64,000 nt of DNA from Candidatus Phosphoribacter baldrii (GCA_016704565.1 JADIZV010000002.1:434001-498000); one strand, 5' to 3'. Positions 27,495-37,094 are shown, counted from the stretch's first letter. The notes: generated from the sequence alone by a model not told the origin. A program made the numbers and translations.

Positions 27495-28073
27495 TCAGGG
27501 CGCTCGGCCGCGAACCGACAGGGCCCAGCCGCAGATGCCGAAGAGCACTGAGGTCGTGAGCGCAACCGACCCGGCGAGCTGTCGCCCGGACACCCACGTC
27601 CCCAACGCCCACACGCCGACGGTGATCGCGAGGACCACGACCGTCCGGCCCGCCCAGAGACCCGCCAAAGCCCGGTCGACGGTGGCATCGGGTGGGGCCC
27701 CGACGACGTATGCCGTGGCCAGATGGCTCAGCAGGGCAACCGCGGCCGCGGGCAGGACAAGCCAGTGGGTGTCGGCGACCATGCACCACAGGGCGCCCAA
27801 CGCCAGCCAGACCAGGGTTGGCAGCACCGAGTCGGGCGATCGGACCAGCGCGAGGCCGACAAGGGCCAGCGCCAACCAGCCCGTCGACAGGCCCGACCCG
27901 GTCGCCGCCAGCAGCGCCAGGTATGCCGCGGGGCCAAGGAGGATGACGGCATACGCGATCGCCAACTGGCCCGAGCGGGGACGGCGCGCGCGAGTCGATC
28001 CGGAACGCCGCGCAGCGCCGGAGCGCAAGTAGCGGCCCGCGCGCTCGCGGGCGATGTAGCGGCCGCGGGTCAT
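27495..28073 (-). CDS. integral membrane protein of the MoxR-DUF58 operon
   Basis: 192 aa, ATG overlapping the DUF58 stop. A basic N-terminus (about 35 residues) is followed by six hydrophobic helices. Not recognised; last gene of a five-gene minus-strand operon. Convergent with the peptidase candidate across 35 bases. Confidence 0.65.
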   Translation of the reverse strand: MTRGRYIARERAGRYLRSGAARRSGSTRARRPRSGQLAIAYAVILLGPAAYLALLAATGSGLSTGWLALALVGLALVRSPDSVLPTLVWLALGALWCMVADTHWLVLPAAAVALLSHLATAYVVGAPPDATVDRALAGLWAGRTVVVLAITVGVWALGTWVSGRQLAGSVALTTSVLFGICGWALSVRGRAP

Positions 28074-29407
28074 CGTCGGACCAACCGGGGGGATCGGGCC
28101 CGCGCACCCAGGTCGCGCAACACCAGGTCCAGACTTCCGGGTCCGTGCCAGGGCACGACGGGAACGCCGGCGGTGCGCAACCGGTGCAGCTCGTCTTGGC
28201 GGTCCAGGCGGCGGATCCGCCAGGCGAGGGTGAGGAAGGGGTCGTCCGCGTCGGCGCCCAGATGGGTGGGCAACGTGTCGACGACGATGGTGGTCAGGCC
28301 ACGGGATGCGGTTCGGGCCACCACCGCTGCCATCGCATGGTGGACCAGCGGCGTGAAGATGACGACCAGCGATCCCGAGGAGAGCCCGTCGACCCCGGCC
28401 ACCGTAGCGAGGTCACGGTCGGCTGCCGGCGTGATCCGGGCCAGCACGTCCAGGACCCGGCGGCGTTGTCCCGGACCCGATCCGGCTGGTATCCGGGCGG
28501 GGCCGTCGGAACCGAGGACCCGCAGCGACACTCGATCCCCGGACCCGAGATAGTGCTGGGCGACCGCGGCGGCCGAGCGGACGGTGAGATCGAGGCTGGT
28601 CGGCCGTCCGTCGATGCCCTCCCGGGGGCCGAGGTCGCTGAAGGCGTCGACGACCAGGACCACGTGGGCGTCCGCGTCGGCGTGCGTCGTCCGGACCTGG
28701 AGTGTCCCCGTGCGTTGTGAGGCAGGCCAATGGATTCGGCGCAGTCGATCGCCGACCTGGAACGGCCGGATCGTCGCGAACTCACTTCCGCTGCCTAGCC
28801 GACCCGCGCGGTGGACGCCGACGATCCCCTCGGGTTGCGGGGTCGGCGCATGCGCGTCGAAGGTGGTCGTCGCCGGGGTGACCACCACGTCAAAAGCGCC
28901 CACCTCGATGACCGGCGTCCGGTAGGCCCACCACGGAGATCGGGCCGCGACCAGGCCCGGACCGATCCGGCGTCGGCCCCAGCGAGTGGCCCGGGCTGGG
29001 ATGACCCGCTCGGTCGAGGTGCCGTCCCCGGGTCGTCGAACCGCGCTCCGGTCGGTGGCTGGGTCCTCCTCGACGAACGCGCCAGGCGAGAGACGAACCG
29101 TCGTCTCGTCGGCATGGGCGGGTATCTCAAGGGTGGCCGTCCACCGGATGGCTTGACCCTCCGCGAGGGTGTCGTTGCCCAGGTGGGCGCGGACGCCGAG
29201 CGGGTGGCGCGGTCGGGTCAGGGCACCCCAAGTGGCCACGACGAGGAACGGCACGGCAAGGACCAGCAGGTCGATCCGGTGGGAGACCACCGCGGCAAGG
29301 GCGCCGCCCCCACCGAGGACGATCGCCCGCACGTGCGCAGTGGTCAACTCCCACCCGGCCGTATGCCGCCCGCTCACCCGACCGGCCGCGCCCCGACCCG
29401 CCGTCAT
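28070..29407 (-). CDS. DUF58 domain protein (VWA-like), membrane-anchored
   Basis: 445 aa, ATG overlapping the MoxR stop (ATGA). Two hydrophobic helices near residues 20-60, a beta-rich section, then the DUF58 core FATIRPFQVGDRLRRIHWPASQRTG followed by a VWA-like region with VVLVVDAF near 265. DUF58 proteins are obligate partners of MoxR ATPases and are thought to act in assembly or maturation of cell-envelope or metalloprotein complexes. Confidence 0.88.
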   Translation of the reverse strand: MTAGRGAAGRVSGRHTAGWELTTAHVRAIVLGGGGALAAVVSHRIDLLVLAVPFLVVATWGALTRPRHPLGVRAHLGNDTLAEGQAIRWTATLEIPAHADETTVRLSPGAFVEEDPATDRSAVRRPGDGTSTERVIPARATRWGRRRIGPGLVAARSPWWAYRTPVIEVGAFDVVVTPATTTFDAHAPTPQPEGIVGVHRAGRLGSGSEFATIRPFQVGDRLRRIHWPASQRTGTLQVRTTHADADAHVVLVVDAFSDLGPREGIDGRPTSLDLTVRSAAAVAQHYLGSGDRVSLRVLGSDGPARIPAGSGPGQRRRVLDVLARITPAADRDLATVAGVDGLSSGSLVVIFTPLVHHAMAAVVARTASRGLTTIVVDTLPTHLGADADDPFLTLAWRIRRLDRQDELHRLRTAGVPVVPWHGPGSLDLVLRDLGARARSPRLVRR

Positions 29408-30402
29408 CGCGGCATACCGCCGGGCTCCGGTCGATGGAAGGAGAGCTCGCGGGGCGTGGGGGTCGCGACCGACCGCAAGACGTCGCCGACCACCGACCGC
29501 CCGCTGGCTGCGCTCATCCACAGCTCGGGTTTGATGGTGATGCGATGGGCGAGGACCGGCTCGGCGACGGCCTTGACGTCTTCGGGGGTGAGGTAGTCGC
29601 GGCCGTGGAGCACGGCATACCCTCGCGCCACGAGCATGAGACCGAGGCTGCCGCGAGGGGAAGACCCCATGAGGACGTGCACGTGTTGTCTTGTCGCGCG
29701 GGCCAATTCGACGCAATAGCGGCCGATGCTGGGGTCGACGGTGACCGTCTCCACCGCGGCCTGAAGGCTGAGCACGCCCTCCGCGTCGGTCACCTGATCC
29801 ACAGTGGTCTCTTCACGGCGACGCTCGATGCGGCGGGCAAGGACGTCGGCTTCCTCGGCGGCGGTGGGATAGCCGAAGGAGATCCGAGCGAGGAACCGGT
29901 CGAGCTGGGCTTCGGGGAGTGGGTAGGTGCCCTCGTATTCGATGGGGTTCGCGGTGGCCATGACGTGGAAGGGCTGGTCGAGGACGAAGGTCTGGCCTTC
30001 GACGGTGATCTGGCGTTCCTGCATCGCTTCCAGGAGTGCGGACTGGGTCTTGGGGGGTGTCCGGTTGATCTCGTCGGCCAGAAGTAGGCCGGTGAAGAGC
30101 GGGCCGCGCCGGAAGACGAAGTCGGACGACTTCTGGTCGTAGATGAAGGAACCGGTGAGGTCACCCGGAAGCAGGTCCGGGGTGAACTGGGCCCGAGTGA
30201 AGTCCAAGCCGAGGGCCTGGGCGAACGAGCGGGCCGCCAGAGTCTTGCCCAGGCCGGGGAAGTCCTCGAGCAGGACGTGGCCACCGGCAAGGATGCAGGC
30301 CAGCACGAGGGTGAGCGGCTCCCGCTTGCCGACCACGGCCCGCTCGACCTGGTCGAGGATGGCGGATCCGAGCCGGGAGACCTCGGCGATCGACATGGTC
30401 AC
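29404..30402 (-). CDS. MoxR family AAA+ ATPase
   Basis: 332 aa, GTG start overlapping the upstream stop (ATG 30396 is an alternative). Walker A DFPGLGKT near residue 46, Walker B LLADEINRTPPKTQSALLEAMQE near 108-120, sensor region ATANPIEYEGTYPLPEAQLDRF. Chaperone-like ATPase acting with the neighbouring DUF58/VWA protein. Confidence 0.95.
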   Translation of the reverse strand: MTMSIAEVSRLGSAILDQVERAVVGKREPLTLVLACILAGGHVLLEDFPGLGKTLAARSFAQALGLDFTRAQFTPDLLPGDLTGSFIYDQKSSDFVFRRGPLFTGLLLADEINRTPPKTQSALLEAMQERQITVEGQTFVLDQPFHVMATANPIEYEGTYPLPEAQLDRFLARISFGYPTAAEEADVLARRIERRREETTVDQVTDAEGVLSLQAAVETVTVDPSIGRYCVELARATRQHVHVLMGSSPRGSLGLMLVARGYAVLHGRDYLTPEDVKAVAEPVLAHRITIKPELWMSAASGRSVVGDVLRSVATPTPRELSFHRPEPGGMPR

Positions 30403-30917
30403 AGGTTCTCGATTCTCGTGAGCAGGTGGTCGAGCCGGTCCTGGCGCAGGTCCTGCGGGTCGACCCGTCCTCGGTAGAAGTCGGCAAGGTCTCGTGGCAG
30501 CAACGACGTTGCCCAGTCGGCGTTGCGGCGCAGGTCGACCTGTTGGGTGCGCCAGACCCAGGCCTCAAGGATGGCGCGCAGCCGGTCGTGCACGAGTCTG
30601 GTCAGCTCCTCGGTCGTCGCCGGCGACGCCTCGATCCGGGCGAGATGCTCAGCCAGGGATGTGGTCGCGTGATCGGACCCCCGCCACAGCCCCGCCCCCG
30701 TCAGGTCCCCGGCCACCCAGGATCGGTCCTGGGTGGCGGTCGGGGTGTCCATGGCGAACCACAGGCCCAGCGTGGCGACCACCAGTCCGGCGAGCAGGGG
30801 CACGGACGGGGATGCATCGACGGCGGCCAGGAGCGCGATGGCGACGACAAAGGCCAGGCCCACCCGGATGAGCCGGGCTTGCCACTCGGCGTTGACGCGA
30901 CTCCAGGCGGCTTTCAT
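30399..30917 (-). CDS. membrane protein of the MoxR operon
   Basis: 172 aa with two adjacent hydrophobic helices near residues 15-55, then a soluble helical part. Start ATG shares one base with the previous stop (TGATG), stop overlaps moxR. Family not recognised. Confidence 0.7.
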   Translation of the reverse strand: MKAAWSRVNAEWQARLIRVGLAFVVAIALLAAVDASPSVPLLAGLVVATLGLWFAMDTPTATQDRSWVAGDLTGAGLWRGSDHATTSLAEHLARIEASPATTEELTRLVHDRLRAILEAWVWRTQQVDLRRNADWATSLLPRDLADFYRGRVDPQDLRQDRLDHLLTRIENL

Positions 30918-31672
30918 CAGGTCCCCTCCCGGGCGGCGCTCGGTGGTGGCGGTGCCGCAGCGGCGAGGTCCGCGTGGAGTCGATCGAGGTCGGTGACGGC
31001 GCGCTCCCGATGACCCTCGGTGATCTCGTGGGAGGAGAAGCGGGCCTCGCGATAGAGGGCCGCAAGGTCACCGATCGCACGGTCGTCGATGTCCCAGGTC
31101 GCCAGCACCCGGGACACGTATTCGGTTGGCGTCTCTGCGCGTTGGCGGGGGAGTCCGGACTCGGCCGCGGCCGCCTCCAGGTCGACCCAGCACGCGACGA
31201 CGGCGTTGCGCGGCTGCCCGTGGAAGAGTTTCGAGCGACGCTCCTGGGCTGCCGCGCCTGTCAACTGTTCGGGCACGTCAGGCAGGGGGACCGAGGATCC
31301 CTGCTGGGGGAGGGCTGCCTCCTCGACCCACAGGTCCAGGAGCAACCGCCACCCGGCCCGGACCAACAGCACGAGGAGGTAGAGCAGAAACAGCGCGACC
31401 CCCCCGAGGAGAAGCTGGATCAGAACGATGAGCCAGCGCGGCAGATCCGGATCGCCGTCCTCCCCGCCCTGCACGCCGAAGTGGGTCACCACCGCCGTTG
31501 GCTGTGGGACGTCGACGGATCGCCCGGTGGTCGGCATCGATGTCGAGACATAGTCGACCGCCCCGCCGGCCACCACCCAGGTCAGCGCAAGGAGCGCGGC
31601 AACCCCGCCGAGGACGGTCAGGGCCGAGGCCACCCTGGTCCTCGGGATCTGAACCACCCGCGGTGTCACCAC
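30917..31672 (-). CDS. DUF4129 domain protein
   Basis: 251 aa. An N-terminal helix (about 15-35), a second helix (about 85-110) and a C-terminal DUF4129 domain with ACWVDLEAAAAESGLPR, ETPTEYVSRV and DIAALYREARFSSHE-type blocks. DUF4129 usually occurs at the end of transglutaminase proteins encoded with MoxR and DUF58; here it is free-standing and no transglutaminase is present. First gene of the operon (starts at GTG 31672; GTG 31669 also possible). Confidence 0.8.
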   Translation of the reverse strand: MVTPRVVQIPRTRVASALTVLGGVAALLALTWVVAGGAVDYVSTSMPTTGRSVDVPQPTAVVTHFGVQGGEDGDPDLPRWLIVLIQLLLGGVALFLLYLLVLLVRAGWRLLLDLWVEEAALPQQGSSVPLPDVPEQLTGAAAQERRSKLFHGQPRNAVVACWVDLEAAAAESGLPRQRAETPTEYVSRVLATWDIDDRAIGDLAALYREARFSSHEITEGHRERAVTDLDRLHADLAAAAPPPPSAAREGT

Positions 31673-31741
31673 GGTCCGACGCTACCTCGCCTCTGCCTCG
31701 CGAGCGCCGGGTCTTGGCGGAGAGTATGCCGCTGCGTCCGC

Positions 31742-33277
31742 TCAGGCGGCGGTGTCGCGTTTGTCGTGGGGGTGGGTGGTGTAGGTGCGGCCGGTGGGTG
31801 AGGTCCAGGTGAGGGTGGCGTTGTCGGGGTTGAGGTGGATGGTCCAGCCGGCGTGGTGTTTGAAGCCGTGGTGGCGTCGGCAGAGGGCGTGGAGGTTGTC
31901 GGGGGTGGTGGGGCCTTGGGGGTAGGGGATGGCGTGGTCGAGGTCGCAGTGGGTGGCGGGGGTGTTGCAGCCGGGGAATCGGCAGGTGCCGTCGCGGTCG
32001 CGGACCAGGCGGGCCAGGGCGGTGCCGGGTCGGTAGGCGTCGGTGGATAGGTGGGTGGTGGCGCCGGTGGTCGGGTGGAGGCGGGCGAGGCGGATGAGGG
32101 TGTCGGGGTGGGTGAGGATCGCGGCGATGTCGGTGGCCGGTAGCCATCCGCAGGGTCCGGTGTCGATGAGCGCGGGTGGCCGGGCTACCGGGTCAGGGTT
32201 CGGGCCGATGTCGGGCTTGGGGTCGCCGAAGATGGTGTGGGTGAGGGCGGTGCGGGTGTGGGGTGGATGCCGGTCGGCGGGTAGGTAGGGGAAAGCTGGT
32301 TCGGGTAAGGCGACCGCACGCGAATCGCTGGCTGCCTTGGCGGTCGCGGTGGTGGTGGTTGTCGCGGTGGTGGTGGCCGGGCCAGCGAGGTGGGTGAGCG
32401 TGGTGTCGGTGATGTTGATGGTGACGACGGTTTGCACGTGGGCTCGCCGTAGCAGCAGGTCCAGGAACGCGTTGGTTCGGGCTTGTCCGATGCTCAGGTC
32501 GGGGTTACCGGCCGCGTATTCATCAGCCAACGCACACACGGCCGCCCAGGCTTGCAGGGACGTCTCGGTGGCGGCGGTGGCGGTCCAGTCGGTGGTGCCG
32601 GGCAACACACCCGGCGCGACCCGGACGGTGTGGGAGCGTTGCCCGGCCTGAACTCGTTGGGCCAGGCTGTCGGGGTCGATGCGGGCGGCGGCTTTCTCGG
32701 CCCGTTTACGTAGGGCGCTGGCGGTCACGTCGCCGATCCCGTGGTCCCCGAACACGGCAACCTCATAGTCCGGCATCCGGGCCGGGGACACTCCGAGGGA
32801 GCCGGTGATGATCGCTTGGACCCGCCAGGGTTCCAGGTCACCAGTCAACCCGGCCCTTAGGGTGCGGGGGAGGTCGTTGACCAGGATCCGGGCATCAGCG
32901 ACCCGTCCGGCCATGGTCCGGGGTGCGACATGTAGCAGCGGAGCCAGGATCGAGGGTGTGTAGTCATCGCCGGTGCCCCATCCGGCGGGGAACCGTCCGG
33001 CTAAACGGTCGGCGTCTTTCGCGATTTCGACATCCGCCTCGACGCGTCGGGCGACGGTTTCGATGAGGATTGCCTGTAGGGCGGTCAGTTGGTTGAGGGC
33101 GGTCTGCAGGTCGGCGATGACGGTTTCGGCGACCGCCTGGTCCAGGTCCAGTAACGCCAGCGGGTCGATCCGCAGGAGGGCGTCGGCGGCTTGTAGGGGG
33201 GACAGGCCGGTCAGGGGTCGCCCGGCCAGGACCTGGAGTTGGTCATGGCCGGGTTCCCAAGCGGTCCCGTCGAACAT
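31742..33277 (-). CDS. HNH endonuclease of the DUF222/13E12 family
   Basis: 511 aa from ATG 33277 (a TTG at 33328 is longer). N-terminal DUF222 domain (about 30-330), Thr/Ala-rich linker, C-terminal HNH motif RDRDGTCRFPGCNTPATHCDLDH then NLHALCRRHH. These multi-copy actinobacterial genes behave like selfish homing-type endonucleases. A TACGAT hexamer lies 6 bases before the ATG (leaderless). Unlike its neighbours the gene contains no copy of GTATGCCG, compatible with later arrival. Confidence 0.88.
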   Translation of the reverse strand: MFDGTAWEPGHDQLQVLAGRPLTGLSPLQAADALLRIDPLALLDLDQAVAETVIADLQTALNQLTALQAILIETVARRVEADVEIAKDADRLAGRFPAGWGTGDDYTPSILAPLLHVAPRTMAGRVADARILVNDLPRTLRAGLTGDLEPWRVQAIITGSLGVSPARMPDYEVAVFGDHGIGDVTASALRKRAEKAAARIDPDSLAQRVQAGQRSHTVRVAPGVLPGTTDWTATAATETSLQAWAAVCALADEYAAGNPDLSIGQARTNAFLDLLLRRAHVQTVVTINITDTTLTHLAGPATTTATTTTTATAKAASDSRAVALPEPAFPYLPADRHPPHTRTALTHTIFGDPKPDIGPNPDPVARPPALIDTGPCGWLPATDIAAILTHPDTLIRLARLHPTTGATTHLSTDAYRPGTALARLVRDRDGTCRFPGCNTPATHCDLDHAIPYPQGPTTPDNLHALCRRHHGFKHHAGWTIHLNPDNATLTWTSPTGRTYTTHPHDKRDTAA

Positions 33278-33283
33278 GTCCTC

Positions 33284-33289
33284 ATCGTA
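33284..33289 (-). promoter_or_regulatory. -10 hexamer, leaderless start of HNH gene
   Basis: TACGAT on the minus strand, 6 bases before ATG 33277. Confidence 0.45.
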
Positions 33290-33522
33290 CCGAACACCTG
33301 TCTGACCGTCAACCCGCACTAACGTCAATCTCGCTGCAGCACAGTCACATTCATCACACTAATCACACCACCATCACTCGCCAAGCCAACCCCAAGCCAC
33401 CGATCCAGAAGGCTTGCCTGGACAGCCGCAGAGCGGGTTTGGGAGGCCGGTCACCGCGCGCCGGAGCGTTCTCGTGAGGGTCCAACGTCAGCGCGTTCAA
33501 GCCCACGCCACTGCCCGCATGA

Positions 33523-33557
33523 CGAAGCCCCCGGCGTCCACGACACAGGGGGCTTCG
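33523..33557 (-). terminator. valS terminator hairpin
   Basis: CGAAGCCCCC and GGGGGCTTCG form a 10-bp stem with a 15-base loop, 50 bases after the valS stop. Same stem sequence as the tRNA-Ala terminator at 55531. Confidence 0.6.
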
Positions 33558-33567
33558 ACGGTGCGAG

Positions 33568-33600
33568 GTCGGCCGAACAGTCGGCCGAACAGTCGGCCGG
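33568..33600. repeat. 12-bp tandem repeat GTCGGCCGAACA
   Basis: Two perfect copies and a 9-base third copy, immediately 3' of valS. Confidence 0.7.
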
Positions 33601-33606
33601 ACCCGG

Positions 33607-36234
33607 TCAGGCGGTCGGTTTCTCCACGGGGATGAGTTGCGCGTCGCGCACCTCGACCGAGTCGGACACGGCATACGTCATGGCGGTGATGCGCCCCGCG
33701 GCCCGCAGGTCCGCCTCGGCGAGCAGGACCCGCTCGCCTACCTCGGACGGCACGGCGAGGGTCATCGAAGCCACCTCGGCGCGCATGCCCATCTTGGCCT
33801 CGGACTTCACCTTGCGAACCGCGGCCAGCGCCATGCCGACGGCTGTGAGCACGGCTGGGTCACCCGGCATACCGTCGACGGACTCGGCACCCACGACGTC
33901 GGCAGGCGTCGGCCACGGCTGCCGGTGGACCGACCCTTCGCGCCACCATGACCACACTTCTTCAGTGACGTAGGGCAGGATCGGGGCGAGCAGGCGCAGC
34001 AACACGTCGAGTGCGATCCGCAACGCGGCTCGCGCGGACGCAGCGGCCGCCTCGCCCTGGCCGCCGTAGGCGCGATCCTTGACCAGCTCAAGGTAGTCGT
34101 CGCAGAACGTCCAGAAGAACGACTCGGTGATCTCCAACGACCGCGTGTAATCCCACGCCTCGAACCCCGCTGTGGCAGAACGGACCACGTCAGCCAAACC
34201 AGCGAGCATCGACTGGTCGAGCGGCTCGGTGACCGCCGCGCCAAGGTCACCGTCGACGGTCCCGAACGACAGCGCGAACTTGCTCGCGTTGAGGATCTTG
34301 ATCGCCAGGCGCCGACCGACCTTGATCTGCCCCGCGTCGAACGCCGCGTCCGTCCCGAGCCGCCCGGAGGCCGCCCAATAGCGCACCGCATCGGCCGAGT
34401 GCTCTTTGACCAAGCCCTCGGGCGTCACGACGTTGCCCTTGGACTTGCTCATCTTCTTGCGGTCGGGGTCAAGGATCCAGCCCGAGATCGCCGCGTTGGT
34501 CCACGGCACCGAGCCATGCTCGTGGTGCGCTCGCACGATCGTCGCGAACAGCCAGGTGCGGATGATGTCGTGCGCCTGGGGACGCAGGTCCATCGGGAAG
34601 ACCGCCCCGAACAGCTCTGGGTCACCGCGCCAGCCGGCCGCGATCTGCGGGGACAACGACGAGGTCGCCCACGTATCCATCACGTCGGGGTCGCCCACGA
34701 ATCCGCCTGGTATGCCGCGCTGTTCGGCGGTGAATCCCTCGGGCACGTCGGCGGCCGGGTCGACTGGCAGCTGGTCCTCGCGCGGCACAAGAGGCGTCGC
34801 ATAGTCCGGCTCGCCTTGGGCGTCGAGCCGGTACCAGACCGGGATCGGCACGCCGAAGAAGCGCTGTCGCGAGATCAGCCAGTCGCCGTTGAGGCCCTGC
34901 ACCCAGTTCTCATAGCGGCTACGCATGAAGCCGGGATGGAACGCCATCTCCCGACCGCGCGCGACCAGAGCAGCGTTGAGGTCGGCATCGCGCCCGCCGT
35001 TACGGATGTACCACTGTCGCGACGACACGATCTCCAGCGGCTTCTCGCCCCGCTCGTAGAAGTTCGCCTTGCGCATCGTCGCGGTCGGCTCGCCGTCGAG
35101 GTCGCCGCTCTCGCGCAGCGCCGCGACAATCGCCTCACGCGCCGCGTATGCCGTCGCGCCCGCGAGCTTCGCGGCATACAGGGCGGCGCCGTCCCCGGCC
35201 AACCACGTGGGGGTCTCGGCGTCCAGGCGACCCGAGCGGGTGATGAGGGAGCGGTTGGGCAACTGCAGCTCGCGCCACCAGATGACGTCGGTGAGGTCAC
35301 CGAACGTGCAGCACATCGCGATGCCCGCGCCCTTGTCGGGCTCGGCGGCCGGGTGCGGCAGGACGGGCAGCTCGACGCCGAACAGCGGCGAGGTCACCGT
35401 CGACCCGAACAGCGGCTGATAGCGCTCGTCGTCGGGGTGGGCGATGAGCGCCACACACGCCGGGATGAGCTCTGGCCGGGTCGTCTCGATGTGCACCGGC
35501 GACCCGTCGGGCCGGTGGAAGGCCACCCGGTGGTAGTGCCCCGGGTAGTCCTTCGGCTCAAGCTCGGCCTGGGCCACCGCGGTCTGGAAGGTGACATCCC
35601 ACAATCCGGGCGCTTCGGATGTATACGCCTCGCCGCGAGCGAGATTGCGCAGGAACGCCTGCTGCGCTGTCGCTCGCGAGTGGTCGTCGATCGTCCGGTA
35701 GGAGATCGTCCAGTCCAGCGAGAAGCCCATCCGCCGGAAGAGCGCCTCGAACGCCTCCTCATCGAGCACGGTCAGCTCGTCACACAGCTCGATGAAGTTC
35801 TGTCGGCTGATCGGCACTTGGTCGGCCGCGCGGATCGACGCGACATCGCCGTGGTGCGGCGGCCGGAAGTCAGACGTGTAGGGCAGCGCCGAGTCGCCGC
35901 GCACGCCGTAGTAGTTCTGCACGCGCTTCTCGGTGGGCAGCCCGTTGTCGTCCCAGCCGATCGGGTAGAAGACCTCGAAGCCGGCCATCCGCTTGTAGCG
36001 GGCCATGCAGTCGGTGTGCGTGTAGGAGAACACGTGACCCATGTGCAGGCTGCCCGACGCCGTCGGCGGCGGGGTGTCTATGGAGAAGACCACGCTGCGC
36101 GGCCCGGCGATCGCCTTTGCCCGGTCGAACCGGTAGGTCCCATCGGCCTGCCATACGGCGCCCCACTTCTCCTCGAGGCCGTCGACCGTGGGCCGGTCGG
36201 GGATCGAGGTGGACGGGTGCGGCGTGCTGGTCAT
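33607..36234 (-). CDS. valS: valyl-tRNA synthetase
   Basis: 875 aa from ATG 36234 (ATG 36243 adds three residues). Class I synthetase charging tRNA-Val. HIGH motif present as HMGH near residues 64-67, KMSKS as KKMSKSKGN near 592-600, editing domain in between, C-terminal anticodon-binding region and no long coiled-coil extension. Length equals the mycobacterial enzyme. In M. tuberculosis folC and ndk follow before rne; neither is found here. Confidence 0.95.
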   Translation of the reverse strand: MTSTPHPSTSIPDRPTVDGLEEKWGAVWQADGTYRFDRAKAIAGPRSVVFSIDTPPPTASGSLHMGHVFSYTHTDCMARYKRMAGFEVFYPIGWDDNGLPTEKRVQNYYGVRGDSALPYTSDFRPPHHGDVASIRAADQVPISRQNFIELCDELTVLDEEAFEALFRRMGFSLDWTISYRTIDDHSRATAQQAFLRNLARGEAYTSEAPGLWDVTFQTAVAQAELEPKDYPGHYHRVAFHRPDGSPVHIETTRPELIPACVALIAHPDDERYQPLFGSTVTSPLFGVELPVLPHPAAEPDKGAGIAMCCTFGDLTDVIWWRELQLPNRSLITRSGRLDAETPTWLAGDGAALYAAKLAGATAYAAREAIVAALRESGDLDGEPTATMRKANFYERGEKPLEIVSSRQWYIRNGGRDADLNAALVARGREMAFHPGFMRSRYENWVQGLNGDWLISRQRFFGVPIPVWYRLDAQGEPDYATPLVPREDQLPVDPAADVPEGFTAEQRGIPGGFVGDPDVMDTWATSSLSPQIAAGWRGDPELFGAVFPMDLRPQAHDIIRTWLFATIVRAHHEHGSVPWTNAAISGWILDPDRKKMSKSKGNVVTPEGLVKEHSADAVRYWAASGRLGTDAAFDAGQIKVGRRLAIKILNASKFALSFGTVDGDLGAAVTEPLDQSMLAGLADVVRSATAGFEAWDYTRSLEITESFFWTFCDDYLELVKDRAYGGQGEAAAASARAALRIALDVLLRLLAPILPYVTEEVWSWWREGSVHRQPWPTPADVVGAESVDGMPGDPAVLTAVGMALAAVRKVKSEAKMGMRAEVASMTLAVPSEVGERVLLAEADLRAAGRITAMTYAVSDSVEVRDAQLIPVEKPTA

Positions 36235-36460
36235 GGGGGGCATCTTCTCAGAAGCGCGCAGGCGCTCACGAACCCGTTTCGACGTGGCCGGGTCCGTTGC
36301 TGCCGTATGCCGTCCCCCTGGTGTCCGCCTGCCGTCTGCCGCCTGCTCGGGGCCGACAAGAGGTGTGATCGGGCCCACTGGTGGCGCAGGTCGCAGGTCC
36401 CCTCCGGCCGACCCATCGCGGGCTAGGTTCGGAACGCGAAGAGGAGGGAGGCCGCACACG

Positions 36461-37000
36461 ATGTCCACGGTGACCTGCGCGACGGTCTTTCCTGGCACGA
36501 CCCATTGGCGGGTCGGTCTGCCGGTCTCCCTGCACGATTCGCGCGGCACGGAGCTGTTCCTGCGCTTCCTCGTGCCTGCCGACGAACCGGCCATCCGAGG
36601 GCTGCACGAGCGGTGCTCCACGGCCACGTTGCGCTGGCGCTACTTCGGCGGTGGAGCCCAGGTCGAGCACCTGTTGAGTTGGATCTTCGACACGAGCCAG
36701 GGCGAAGCCGTCGGCGTCTGGGCCGAAGGTCGCCTGGTCGCGATTGGCAACCTCCTTCTGCCGGACGCCACCGGCACCGGCGAGGTCGCGTTCCTCGTCG
36801 AGGACGCTTGGCAGGGCCGCGGGATCGGGTCGGCCCTCGTCGACCTCATCACCGACCTCGGCCGGGATGAAGGTTGCCGCTGCCTGCACGCCGATGTCTC
36901 CCTCGATAACGGCCGGATGCGGGTGCTCTTCGCCAAGCGGGATTGGCACGGCACCGTCATCGACGGCGACTACTCGATGGATCTCGCGCTCGCCGAGTGA
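36461..37000 (+). CDS. GNAT N-acetyltransferase
   Basis: 179 aa, ATG 36461 with a strong GAGGAGGGAG site. GNAT fold with acetyl-CoA loop VEDAWQGRGIGSALV near residues 108-122 and the alpha3/beta5 block LHADVSLDN. Resembles the C-terminal acetyltransferase domain of Pat/acetate-CoA-ligase-type protein lysine acetyltransferases (WRYFGG, FVEDAWQG), but substrate is unassigned. Divergent from valS. Confidence 0.85.
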   Translation: MSTVTCATVFPGTTHWRVGLPVSLHDSRGTELFLRFLVPADEPAIRGLHERCSTATLRWRYFGGGAQVEHLLSWIFDTSQGEAVGVWAEGRLVAIGNLLLPDATGTGEVAFLVEDAWQGRGIGSALVDLITDLGRDEGCRCLHADVSLDNGRMRVLFAKRDWHGTVIDGDYSMDLALAE

Positions 37001-37094
37001 CTCGGAGAACCGGGTGAGGGGACCGTTGGTCTGTCCGTCAGGTTCGCGCAAGCGGTGACCGCCGCGGACCGTCGACCCCGACAGGACTCAAGAC

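Larger units (their letters stand above)
33278..33606. other. 329-bp gene-free region between HNH gene and valS
   Basis: Contains the AACGTCAATCTCG repeat (33321-33333), a CACATTCATCACACTAATC low-complexity stretch, the valS terminator hairpin and a 12-bp tandem repeat touching the valS 3' end. No gene seen. Confidence 0.6.

Noticed and set aside
31742..33277. HNH gene as part of an insertion sequence or transposon
   Set aside because: No terminal inverted repeats, target duplication or transposase found; DUF222/HNH genes stand alone.
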